In this document: piece by piece, positions 55,702 through 64,000 of the stretch | Position numbering within the stretch: the first letter of the stretch is position 1 | How the letters are laid out: each line of letters starts with the position of its first letter | NCBI GenBank assembly: GCA_015832175.1 | Contig: WJXW01000001.1 | Span: 3,224,001 to 3,288,000, forward strand | Direction of reading: 5' to 3' | DNA: 64,000 nt | Source of the DNA: Paraphaeosphaeria minitans | Lineage: Eukaryota > Ascomycota > Dothideomycetes > Pleosporales > Didymosphaeriaceae | Notes under the pieces: generated by a model | Database searches by the model: none | What the model was told of the DNA's origin: nothing | Seen by the model: only the letters and a program-made list of their open reading frames with translations | Translations under genes and position numbers: made by a program

Positions 55702-58134
55702 ATGGCCTTGAGCAGTGGCTGGCATCCACGCCCGCCGCTCGTACTCATAGCCATCTGGGCATATGCTTTAGCACATGTTGGCGCACAGCAACCACCGAGA
55801 AATCCCGGTCCTGATCCAGTCGAGAACTTTTGCATGAGATGGTGGTCGCAATGTTAGATTATTGTCCTTAGCATGTCAATTTGTGCTGACGAAACGTTAG
55901 CTATCGTAAAGAACAACATCTTGTACATCGACAGTGGCGTTCAGAGATTCAACGACTCAGGCGATGTCTATCTCGGAATCAGTGGGTCTCGTCGTGCGCA
56001 CTATATGAGTGATCGCCTAACGTGTCCAGACAACTACCTCTTGACCATTGATATGACCCAAACATGGGATTGGCAGCTACCAAGCAATGAATCCGGAGGG
56101 CTGTCCATAATCGTCGAGCGCAAGAATGTGACAAGCCCGTCTACAGGCACGGCCGTACCCAATCTCATACGAGGACATCTTTTTCACGGGCCACCTAACA
56201 AAAGTGACACGGTTTACAACTTTGGTGGAACTACGTATATGAAGAACCAGTCCTTCGAAGGCTACAGGTCACCAGACAGCTCGCAGTATCCTCTCTGGAC
56301 ATACGACCGCACGCTAGACAGCCCGTGGGACAAACACACGATTCAACAGGTTTGGCTACCAAACCATGGGGCAGCAGCTGAGGATACTGAGAGAGGAGTG
56401 GGCTTCTATCTAGGCGGGCAAATCGACATGGGAACGTCTACTCTGACTTTGGGGCCGCCATTCAAAGATCCTAATCAAAACTTATATATGCCACTGGACG
56501 GCATGCTGATCATCAATCTGGTCGACCTTGACGTTCGTGCGAATAATATATCAACGTCTAGCATGAAAAGGAATTCTCCGAGAGTAGGAGGGACAATGGA
56601 ATACATTGATGCTGTAGGTGATGGTGGTATTCTATTAGCGCTAGGTGGCCAAGTTCAACCGGGTCTCAAGTTCGGCGAGATTGCCAATAGAACGAAGGGA
56701 GAGCTAGTGAGTTGTATCTCCTAGATACGCTTGGATCTGCCCATCGCCCCCTTTCACTCTGCTTACTTGCCGCAGATCGATTTTAACACCGTAGATGTAT
56801 TTGATCTAGACTCTTACTTCAGCGATACATCGAGTAACGGCACGTGGTACGAACAAACCACCACCGGAGATATACCAGCCCCGCGAATCGACTTCTGCAC
56901 TATCTACGTTTCCGCGCCAGACAACTCAAGCCACCACATCTATCTCTACAGCGGGTTTGACCCCATCAGCAACAAATCCTACGACGACGTCGCCGTCCTC
57001 TCACTCCCATCGTTCACGTGGACAACGCTCTTCGACAACGGCGGGGCTCCTCGACTAGGACACAACTGCCACCGCGTCGGCAAGCGCCAGATGGTCACGG
57101 TGGGAGGGAACGTCACAACGCTGTCCTGCGACTGGGAGCTCAAAGGCGTCGCTTTCCTTGAACTATCGGCCGTCAAGTGGGGCAGCGTGTTTTACAGCAA
57201 CATCACTGATACGGAGTACGACGTCCCGAACCAGCTGCTCAGCGTAACAGGCGGCAACGCCAACGGGGGCGCGACCGCCAACGAGCCGGAGAAGGGGTGG
57301 ACGGAGAAGGGGCTCGGCGACGTGTTTCGCAAGTCGCGATATACGATTCCTTCTACCTGGCCCACACCCAATAACTCCACCGGCACAGGGGACGCTGCAG
57401 GCCCCAAGAAAACCAACGTCGGCGCTGTCGCCGGTGGAGTGGTAGGCGGCGTCGCAGGTCTCGCCCTCGTCGCCGGCATCCTATTCGTCCTGCAGCGCCG
57501 CCGCCGCCGCCGCGCAAAACGCCCCTCTGAACTCCACGGCAATGCAGTCCCGCGCCCCAGCGACGACGAGAAGAAAGACAAATACGAGCTCAGGGGCGTA
57601 AACAGCAGCGAACCCGCCGAACTGCCCGGTCCCGAAGCGCAAGAACTCAACGCGCCCAGGGAGTTCGTAGAGGCAGACCGCGACACCGCCACCTGGGCGT
57701 CTGAGCTGCCAGCTACGAACACGGTTGCCGGCGGTGTACACGGTGTGCCGATTGTCCGGACGCCTGGGGACGAATTGCCCGAGGGCCCGGAGTATACGCC
57801 GGGGCTGAGGAGGCCAGCCAGCGCGGGTGGTAGACAGAGGACGACGAGGACGAGGAGGAGTAGTACTAGTAGTAGTAGTTGGACCTCGTGTGCGGCGATT
57901 GAAACAGCGGAAGAAGTGCGGCCGGAATCTGTACAGCAGCCGGTCGACACGAAGCACGACGACTACTTCGGCAAGCCGGCCACAGGTCCATCGGCCCAGG
58001 CAGACAACCCCAGGAGCGGACAAGTCTCCCACACGCCGCACGAGCAGCCATCTCCGCCCGAGGCAGGCCCGGTGGCGGAGAATGATGCGGGTTTGTTGCA
58101 CGGGCAGGCATCCCCGCCTGGGACTGCTCTATAA
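55702..58134 (+). CDS. Secreted/anchored kelch-type protein with C-terminal transmembrane segment
   Basis: Exons 55702..55852, 55901..56706 and 56776..58134, with introns of 48 and 69 nt; 771 residues. A signal peptide (MALSSGWHPRPPLVLIAIWA, cleaved near AHVGAQ) is followed by an extracellular part with kelch-like beta motifs: NNILYIDSGVQ, TVYNFGGTTYM, GVGFYLGGQID, GGTMEYIDAVGDGGILLALG, HIYLYSGFDP, YDDVAVLSLPSFTWTTLFDN, and GHNCHRVGKRQMVTVGG, consistent with a beta-propeller. Many N-x-S/T sites suggest N-glycosylation. A Gly/Ala/Val TM helix (about residues 534-560, VGAVAGGVVGGVAGLALVAG) is followed by a basic stop-transfer run (RRRRRRRAKR), and a disordered cytosolic tail of about 200 residues. 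Fungal kelch-TM proteins of this build are uncharacterised; ligand unknown. Confidence 0.87.
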
Positions 58135-58764
58135 CCTTTTTGTCTTTTCTTTCTTTCTCTGCGTCACGCCCCGAGCTGGAATGGTACGAAGACAAAAGGG
58201 GTGGGGGTTGGGGATTGGAGTTTCGGCCCTGGATGGGCTTTTTTATCCACGGTCTTTTTCGGAAATGCTATATACCCCCTCTTTAGCGCGGGTGCTTGGG
58301 TAGAGTTCGACATGTAAGTGTGTGTGTGAGAGAGGGCGAGTAATGTAATGCAATACTTGTGCTCTTGCCATTCCATTAAGGTTTACGGGCACAGTGCCGT
58401 GATGTCCAGCCTAAAGGTCCAGGAGGATGGTTTTGGTACATGTCTGAGGTTTGCGATATCGGTATCTCTACATGCAGTCTATCTGCTTTGTACATGTCCC
58501 ATGTCCACCAGAAGTGAGGTGTAGTGCAAATGAACCGCCTTCGTCCGTCAATCCCATGTCTCCTATCCCAACAGTGTCCAAACCGCATAGACCGCGTTTT
58601 ACCCAAGCGCCATGACGTCGTTACCGTAAGAAAAATAGTGGTAGAGGAAATATATATGGTATCACAGTCTACCATGCCTAAAGATGTCGAAAAGGATGAG
58701 AGAAAAACAAAGGGTGCGACGAATAAAGAGAGGTTGAGAGATCAGGGGAACAGGGAAAAGGGAT
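58135..58764. other. Intergenic region between the kelch gene and DGK1 (convergent)
   Basis: About 630 bases in which both genes end, with T-rich patches next to the kelch stop. No gene is supported. Confidence 0.4.
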
Positions 58765-59975
58765 CTACGCAAAGACCTTGGTAAACCCCCACAGGCCCAC
58801 GCCACACAGAGCGGGAATCGTCAGATTGTCGTCCCAGCCAAATAGATCCACGGCCTCGCTGGCGCTCGCGACCACGCCCGCCCACAGCGACATGGCGGCC
58901 AGCGCGAGGTACCCCGTCACGGAGGCCTGGGCGGCCGACAGACCCAGCGGCTCCCGGATCTGGACGGGAAGCGCAAGAACCCCCTGGAACGCAAACGCGT
59001 TGACACCTGTGTTGTACTCGGCGTAGAAGGGCGCCAGCCACCCCCAGAACAGCGCAGCCGTGACAAGGCCCGTGATGCACGCAGCGATGGAGCCCGCGAA
59101 CGACTTGCCCTTTCTCACACGCGGAGTCAGATGCCCCCAAAGCCGCCCAAAGGTCGAGGCGGCGGTGTCGCACCAGGACAGCAGGAGCACGCTCATGACG
59201 CCGACGTCCTTGGGGAAGAAGCGCAGCACTATCCACGCGCCGAGGAGGTAGCTGATGACGCCATTCCAGCCGTCGACTTCGCTCTCGCGCATCAGCGCGC
59301 CGAGGAAGCGGATGTAGAGTCGATTGACCTGCCAGTAGCGGTGGCGGATGAAGTCGGCGGCGGCCACCGGGAGCAGCATGGCGAGAAGGACGGGGTGGAT
59401 CTGGCTGGGCTGGCGGCCGGTGCAGTAGAAGAAGAGGGTTATGAAACCGATGGAGAGGTGGAGGATTTTGCGGGGGACTTCGTGGCGGTGGATCTGGAGG
59501 GGTTAGCTCTGCTGCCATGCACGCACTGTGGGGGGTTGCTCACGAAGGAGCGCCACTTCTGGTGGATGGGGATCAGGCCCAGCGGACTGGGACTCCGGCT
59601 CATCTCGCGCCAGTAGTTTTTGTTCGCAGCCGCCGGCGAGAGGTGGGCATTCGCAGTTCCATTCGGCAGCGCAAGATCCGCCTTCTTCAGCTTTGCATTG
59701 CCGTTCATCTGGCGACTGGGCGTGAGTCCGCTCATACGGCGCCGGCTGCCCTCCAAGATGGGACCCCGACTGGTAGCCCTGGCGCGCTTCTCCGGATCAG
59801 TTCCCGAGTCCTCGTCCTCGTCGATGGGCGGCGGGCTGGGGATCTTGTGCTTGCGGGCGGCGGCGCGCGTTACGGGCCCAAAGTACCCCTCCTTCCCGCT
59901 GAGCTCGGAGGGTGTGGGCGAGGGTGAAATGACGCGCGGTGTGTGGGGGATCGAGTACTGCCTGTTTGACGCCAT
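58765..59975 (-). CDS. DGK1: CTP-dependent diacylglycerol kinase Dgk1
   Basis: ER/nuclear-envelope enzyme that makes phosphatidate from diacylglycerol using CTP, opposing the phosphatase Pah1 and controlling membrane supply. Exons 59975..59544 and 59493..58765 are joined across a 50-nt intron, giving 386 residues. The N-terminal about 130 residues are disordered, Ser/Pro-rich and basic, and may carry phosphosites. From about residue 134 the CTP-transferase fold appears: FIHRHEVPRKILHLSIGFIT (diagnostic for Dgk1), ADFIRHRYWQVNRLYIRFLG, ALMRESEVDGWNGVISYLLG, MSVLLLSWCDTAASTFGR (CDTAAS is the CTP-transferase Asp motif), GKSFAGSIAACITG, and DNLTIPALCGVGLWG. Several hydrophobic helices span this part. 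Length is longer than the yeast enzyme (290) because of the N-terminus. Divergent from SPB4. Confidence 0.93.
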
Positions 59976-60990
59976 GGCTCGCTGCCAACAGAGAGGAAAT
60001 GCGGGAAGCGGAGGGTGCCGGATGAGCCCGGTACAGTGGGTCGATGTCCGTAGAATAAAATGCGTCAGGCGGGCGACGAGGGCGATGCCTTCCGGGCGTT
60101 GCGCGTGTGCGCTGGAAGCGGGAGCAGGCTGAACGTCTGGATGCGCGGCGAGCGCGGCGGGTTGTTCAACATGGGCGGGTGCGTGGTTCGCCCCTACGAC
60201 TGCCAGGGTTGGGGGTGCGAATGCGAATTCGTCCGGGCGACGCGCATCGTCTTGTGGCGGGGTTGGGCGGGAAGAGGCCACCGTGTCTTGCGGTGAGCCT
60301 CGAGAGGATTACGGGCGGTGATAGGGGTGATGGATCAAGTACGATGTTTTGTTGTCCAGCCTGCAGCAGCTTCAACGCGGATCTTTCTGCGAGTTGCCTG
60401 CGCATGCGGATCGTAACTGGGGGCTACCCGCCTTGGCGGATGAGATCAGGATGCATGGTTTTGAATCCGGGACGTGGAGACATGGAGACGGAGGCATGCT
60501 CTACGTGAGTCCTGATTTGCGTTGAAGCCTGCCTTGCTCTTTCATGTATTCGGGCAAAAAGCTTGTTTGTTGTCCGTCGTCTTACATCACTCTCAGAAGC
60601 TTGTGATTTTCCGCCTTCCTCAAGAGCACGTGATTTTCCGCCTTCCAAGAGCACCGCTACCTCAAAACTTATACCTTCCTTCAGAGCACTGCAACGCAGA
60701 AACTTACAATTTGACGCCTTTCTTAAAAGCACCGCCACCTAGAGACTTGTAAAGTTGAAGCTTATCATTGAAGCCTCCTTTGAGAGCACGTGATCTGCCG
60801 CCTTCCAAGAGCACCGCCACCCAGAAGCTCTCGAGAGCACCGCCACCCGTCCGTTGCGCCACAGCACCCACTTAATTTTTCCGAGCCAAACTTTTGCCGC
60901 TCGTTCAAACTTCATGGCGAGCCCAGCAACACCAACCGAGCGCATAACACCGTAAGAAAAGGTGCTTGGCCACCCTGGGGATATACCACC
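59976..60990. promoter_or_regulatory. Divergent DGK1/SPB4 promoter region with degenerate E-box repeats
   Basis: About 1 kb. The part 60595-60860 is built of degenerate units sharing CAAGAGCACGTGA or CAAGAGCACCGC(C)ACC and TTCCGCCTTCC. Perfect CACGTG boxes lie at 60627-60632 and 60787-60792, both within GAGCACGTGAT. No gene is supported. Confidence 0.55.
60595..60860. repeat. Degenerate short repeats carrying CACGTG boxes upstream of SPB4
   Basis: The phrases TTTTCCGCCTTCC, GAGCACGTGAT and AGAGCACCGCCACC recur at irregular intervals, with intermediate variants (AGAGCACTGC, AAAGCACCGCC). They look like an old local amplification of one regulatory unit. Confidence 0.6.
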
Positions 60991-62883
60991 ATGGCTCCGC
61001 AAACTAGGACTGAACGCTCCTGGAGTGCTCTGACGCCACCTCTATCCGAATGGATCCTGGACGCCATCTCCGCCATGGGCTTCGCCAAACCGACACCTGT
61101 ACAGCACGCTGCGATTCCACTGTTCATGGGCAACAAAGATGTGGTTGTCGAAGCCGTCACTGGATCTGGAAAGACCCTGGCCTTTTTGATTCCCATGGTC
61201 GAGCGCCTACTTCGACTGGATGCGCCTCTGAAGAAAAATCACGTTGGGGCCATCATACTCACACCAACCCGAGAACTAGCCACCCAGATACACACCGTTC
61301 TCCTGTCGCTGCTCAAGTTTCACGCTCCTTCGGCGGCGGTCATGAAAACAGATGACGAAGACTCTGACATGGAAGATGCGGATGCGCCTCCTCCCCCAAC
61401 CTTTCCTCCTGGAACCCTGAAAGTCGTGCCCCAGCTCCTCTTGGGCGGCACGGTCACTCCTGCTCAGGACTTAAGCTGGTTCTTGAAGAATTCGCCCAAC
61501 ATTTTGATCGGAACACCCGGCCGCCTGCTGGGGCTACTTTCTTCACCACACGTCCACTGCCCACAGTCATCCTTCGATGCGCTGGTCATGGATGAAGCAG
61601 ATCGACTCTTAGACATGGGCTTCAAAGACGACCTGCAGAAGATCCTCTCAAGACTGCCCAAGCAGCGCCGAACAGGGCTATTCAGCGCCAGCGTCAGCGA
61701 AGCCGTTGACCAACTCATCCGCGTCGGTCTGCGCAACCCCGTCCGCATCGCCGTCAAAGTCAAATCCCGAGCCGCACCAAAAGAAGGCGAGGAAGGCGTA
61801 ATTGAAGACAAGCGCACACCAGCCAGTCTCCAGATGTCCTACCTCGTCCTGCCACCCTCGCACAAAATTCCCGCAATCAAGAAGCTCCTCGCAACGCTCC
61901 AACCGCAACCGCAAAAAGTCATCATGTACCTGGCGACATGCTACTCAGTCGACTACTTCCAACACGTGCTCCCGGAAATCCTCAAAGGCCACGCAATCAT
62001 CCCACTCCACGGCAAGCATCCCGATAAGGTCCGCAGAAAAAACTTCGCCAAGTTCGTCGACAGCATGGCGCCCTCCATCCTCCTGACCACCGACGTCGCC
62101 GCCCGCGGCCTCGACATCCCCGCTGTCGACCTCGTCCTGCAGACCGATCCGCCCAGCGACCCCAAAACCTTCATCCACCGCTGCGGCCGCGCAGGTCGCG
62201 CCGGACGCCGAGGGCTGGCGCTGACGTTCCTCAACCCCGGCCGCGAGGAAGACTACATCGAGTTCTTGCGCATACGACAGACGCCCATCTTGCCGCTTAC
62301 CGCACCGGAACTCATCATGACATCCATCGACGCCGATGCCGCGAGCAAGAAAATGCGCGCCGTGGGCAAATCTGACAGAGCCGTCTTCGACAAAGCACAG
62401 CGCGGCTTCGTCTCCTGGGTGCGCGCTTACAGCAAGCACACCGCCTCCTCCATCTTCCGCGTGGCCGACCTCGACTGGGAAGACCTCGGCCACGCGTGGG
62501 GTCTGCTCCGGCTGCCCAGCATGCCCGAGCTCAAGAAATTCGAAGGCGACCGCACGCTTGGCCTTGAATTTGAGCTCGATGCGCTAGCGTACAAGGACAA
62601 GATGCGCGAGAAGCAGCGGCTGGAAGAGCTTGCCGAGGGCGCAAAGAAGAAGCGGTTTGAGAAGCGGGACAAGGAGAAGGATGCGTGGACATTGAAGAAG
62701 GAGCAGAGGGCGACGAAGGAGGTGAGGAGGGAGAAGAAGGAGAAGAAGAGGGAGCACGAGCGGGTGGCTAACATGGATGAGGAGGAGAGGAAGAAGGAGG
62801 AGGAGCTGCAGAGCATGATTGCGCACGTGCGGAAGAAGGTGGTTGAGGAAGAAGAGGAGGCGTTTGAGGGGTTCAGTGATTGA
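60991..62883 (+). CDS. SPB4: DEAD-box ATP-dependent RNA helicase Spb4
   Basis: Nucleolar helicase needed for 60S pre-ribosome maturation (27S pre-rRNA processing). Single exon, 630 residues (yeast 606). All DEAD motifs are in order: Q-motif region [10 protein letters not shown], motif I AVTGSGKT (about residue 58), Ia PTRELA, TPGR, motif [13 protein letters not shown], motif III as SAS instead of the usual [30 protein letters not shown] (V) and [11 protein letters not shown] (VI). The Spb4/DDX55 C-terminal extension follows ([20 protein letters not shown] and [19 protein letters not shown]), then a highly charged Lys/Glu tail with a coiled-coil pattern. An acidic insert ([20 protein letters not shown]) sits between motifs Ia and Ib. 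ATG 60991 is preferred, as the longer open frame covers the E-box repeat region. Confidence 0.95.
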   Translation: MAPQTRTERSWSALTPPLSEWILDAISAMGFAKPTPVQHAAIPLFMGNKDVVVEAVTGSGKTLAFLIPMVERLLRLDAPLKKNHVGAIILTPTRELATQIHTVLLSLLKFHAPSAAVMKTDDEDSDMEDADAPPPPTFPPGTLKVVPQLLLGGTVTPAQDLSWFLKNSPNILIGTPGRLLGLLSSPHVHCPQSSFDALVMDEADRLLDMGFKDDLQKILSRLPKQRRTGLFSASVSEAVDQLIRVGLRNPVRIAVKVKSRAAPKEGEEGVIEDKRTPASLQMSYLVLPPSHKIPAIKKLLATLQPQPQKVIMYLATCYSVDYFQHVLPEILKGHAIIPLHGKHPDKVRRKNFAKFVDSMAPSILLTTDVAARGLDIPAVDLVLQTDPPSDPKTFIHRCGRAGRAGRRGLALTFLNPGREEDYIEFLRIRQTPILPLTAPELIMTSIDADAASKKMRAVGKSDRAVFDKAQRGFVSWVRAYSKHTASSIFRVADLDWEDLGHAWGLLRLPSMPELKKFEGDRTLGLEFELDALAYKDKMREKQRLEELAEGAKKKRFEKRDKEKDAWTLKKEQRATKEVRREKKEKKREHERVANMDEEERKKEEELQSMIAHVRKKVVEEEEEAFEGFSD

Positions 62884-63271
62884 GGAAGAACGTTTGAGAG
62901 TAGGCATTTTTGACAGAAAGAGGTGTTCAGCGTTGAACGCATGAACTATACCTATTGACGGTTCCCAACCTATCGAGGCTTGGCCTTTGGGTCGTCCTTG
63001 GGCGACACTATGCAGCGAAATCCTACCCGCGCTACTAAAACTTTCTTGTTCAGTGGCAAGATATGACCTACTGTTGACTGTTCGCGAGCTTTTGCTAGCA
63101 ATGGCAAAGCACGGTACAGGAACTTTGTGGGTGCCAAAAGTACAAAGGCAACATCTCTCTCGTCCCGAAAACACAAAGGGAACAATCTTCGATCTGCACT
63201 CGTCAGCTGGATACTCGTAATCAGTACACCACACCAAATGTACTTACCAATAACGTCCCGCATGCGGTCTA
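62884..63271. other. Intergenic or 3'-end region between SPB4 and the edge gene
   Basis: About 390 bases. On the minus strand a good donor/acceptor pair (GTAAGT with CCAG 41 bases on, about 63209-63249) suggests that the edge gene may have a 3' exon or a 3' UTR intron here; I could not join it in frame. Confidence 0.3.
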
Positions 63272-64000
63272 CTATACAACAAACCAGGACGACAACAGCT
63301 CACGGTCCGACATCTTCGCCATGTCTTCGAGCCTGTCCCTGGGCATCATTGATAGCCTAATCCGCAACGTACTGACCACGTCAAGACATCTACGATCGTA
63401 CTGTGCGAATCGCGAAGAATCCGTACCAAAGGTCCGCTTCACTACCGGCAACGGATGGCACATCAGAAGCACAGTCAGGATGCGCAAAGTCGGAACGTCT
63501 CGATCGCGTCGCATGCTCACCGCATCCCCAAAGATGTAGTCCCAGGATCGCCAGTCTGGCGGCTGGTCACTGTCGCCGTGGCCATAGTAAATATTGTCCA
63601 TCACCAGGAGGAGAGTGTCGGCCGAAATGTACGTGGGCTGCATATGGTAGACCAAGTTGAAGATGGTCATCATGAAGTCGACGCAGTCGAACAGCGGACC
63701 CGAGGCCACAATGGCGCGCGCATGCTCTTCTGTGTGTGCGAGATTGTGGGTCGGAAGACGGTCCAGATAGTACAGGTAACCGTCAAGGGCGTAAGCATGT
63801 TGAGTATTGCCCGCCCGAGCAGCCAAGGTCTGTTCCTGTTGGACGACGCTGTGCAGCAGAGCGACCATGTAGTGCCACTTTGTTCCGCCAGCAAGTGGCC
63901 ACCGGGGCTTGACTTGGATCTCTGCCCATAGTCGCTGGAAAACACTTTGGCGAGTGAAGACGATCTTCCAAAGGCAGCGAGCTTCTTCGCGGTATCCTGT
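63272..64000 (-). CDS. Unrecognised protein, C-terminal part (continues beyond right edge)
   Basis: I do not recognise the family. The frame is open from the window edge to a TAG at 63272 (about 242 codons), starting upstream of the window. The visible part is helical and rich in Leu, Met, Tyr and Trp (KPRWPLAGGTKWHYMVALL, YALDGYLYYLDRLPTHNL, FDCVDFMMTIFNLVYHM, PDWRSWDYIFGD, LRILTVLLMCHPLPVVKRTF), without an obvious TM segment or catalytic motif. It is convergent with SPB4. The stop may not be the true end, because a plausible intron lies just downstream. Confidence 0.6.
   Translation of the reverse strand, partial: TGYREEARCLWKIVFTRQSVFQRLWAEIQVKPRWPLAGGTKWHYMVALLHSVVQQEQTLAARAGNTQHAYALDGYLYYLDRLPTHNLAHTEEHARAIVASGPLFDCVDFMMTIFNLVYHMQPTYISADTLLLVMDNIYYGHGDSDQPPDWRSWDYIFGDAVSMRRDRDVPTLRILTVLLMCHPLPVVKRTFGTDSSRFAQYDRRCLDVVSTLRIRLSMMPRDRLEDMAKMSDRELLSSWFVV

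Overview
This is nuclear DNA of a filamentous ascomycete (Pezizomycotina, tentatively Dothideomycetes). The evidence is compact intron-containing genes (most introns 48-82 nt with GTRNGT donors, CTNA branch motifs and YAG acceptors), a HET-domain gene, fungus-type GH81, Sly1, Vcx1 and Mlp1 proteins, and only short intergenic gaps. No prokaryotic operons, rRNA, tRNA or CRISPR arrays were found. I place 20 intact or edge-truncated protein genes, two broken genes, one MITE-like element and several satellites. Where a protein family could be recognised, exon joins were checked for reading phase and family continuity.

Layout from left to right. 1-1447 (-): N-terminal part of a MER3/HFM1 meiotic helicase. 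2204-3606 (-): nucleotide-sugar transporter. 3804-4190: AT-rich MITE-like element. 5098-11706 (-): giant TPR/Mlp1 nuclear-basket protein. 12138-12983 (+): TFIIE beta. 13501-14436 (+): COQ3. 14723-15220 (-): mitoribosomal mL41, divergent from UTP14 (15455-18367, +). 19237-22676 (+): secreted GH81 endo-1,3-beta-glucanase. 23662-25598 (-): vacuolar Ca2+/H+ exchanger with unusually long introns. 27146-28973 (-): unrecognised single-TM coiled-coil protein. 30002-31341 (-): probable relic of a fungal multi-pass membrane protein. 32510-33604 (+): mitoribosomal uS7m. 34695-36785 (+): universal-stress-protein-domain protein. 37099-39394 (+): HET-domain gene broken by an in-frame stop and a frameshift. 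40314-42603 (-): SLY1. 43747-47081 (+): PNUTS/Ppn1-like protein. 48009-50099 (+): Barentsz-domain protein. 51466-52037 (-): UBC15/UBE2G1-like E2. 55702-58134 (+): kelch/TM surface protein. 58765-59975 (-): DGK1. 60991-62883 (+): SPB4. 63272-64000 (-): truncated unrecognised gene.

Most genes are housekeeping and unrelated in pathway: transcription and mRNP handling (TFIIE beta, PNUTS-like, Btz, Mlp1), ribosome and mitoribosome production (UTP14, SPB4, uS7m, mL41), and secretory or membrane functions (NST, SLY1, VCX1, DGK1). No biosynthetic cluster or new defence system is visible. The accessory-looking parts are 28974-32509, 37099-39394 and 52038-55701: gene-poor stretches that hold broken genes. 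The most unusual signals are the doubly disrupted HET gene, the MITE-like element, a G-quadruplex repeat upstream of VCX1, and the long VCX1 introns, one of which carries a perfect CRE palindrome.
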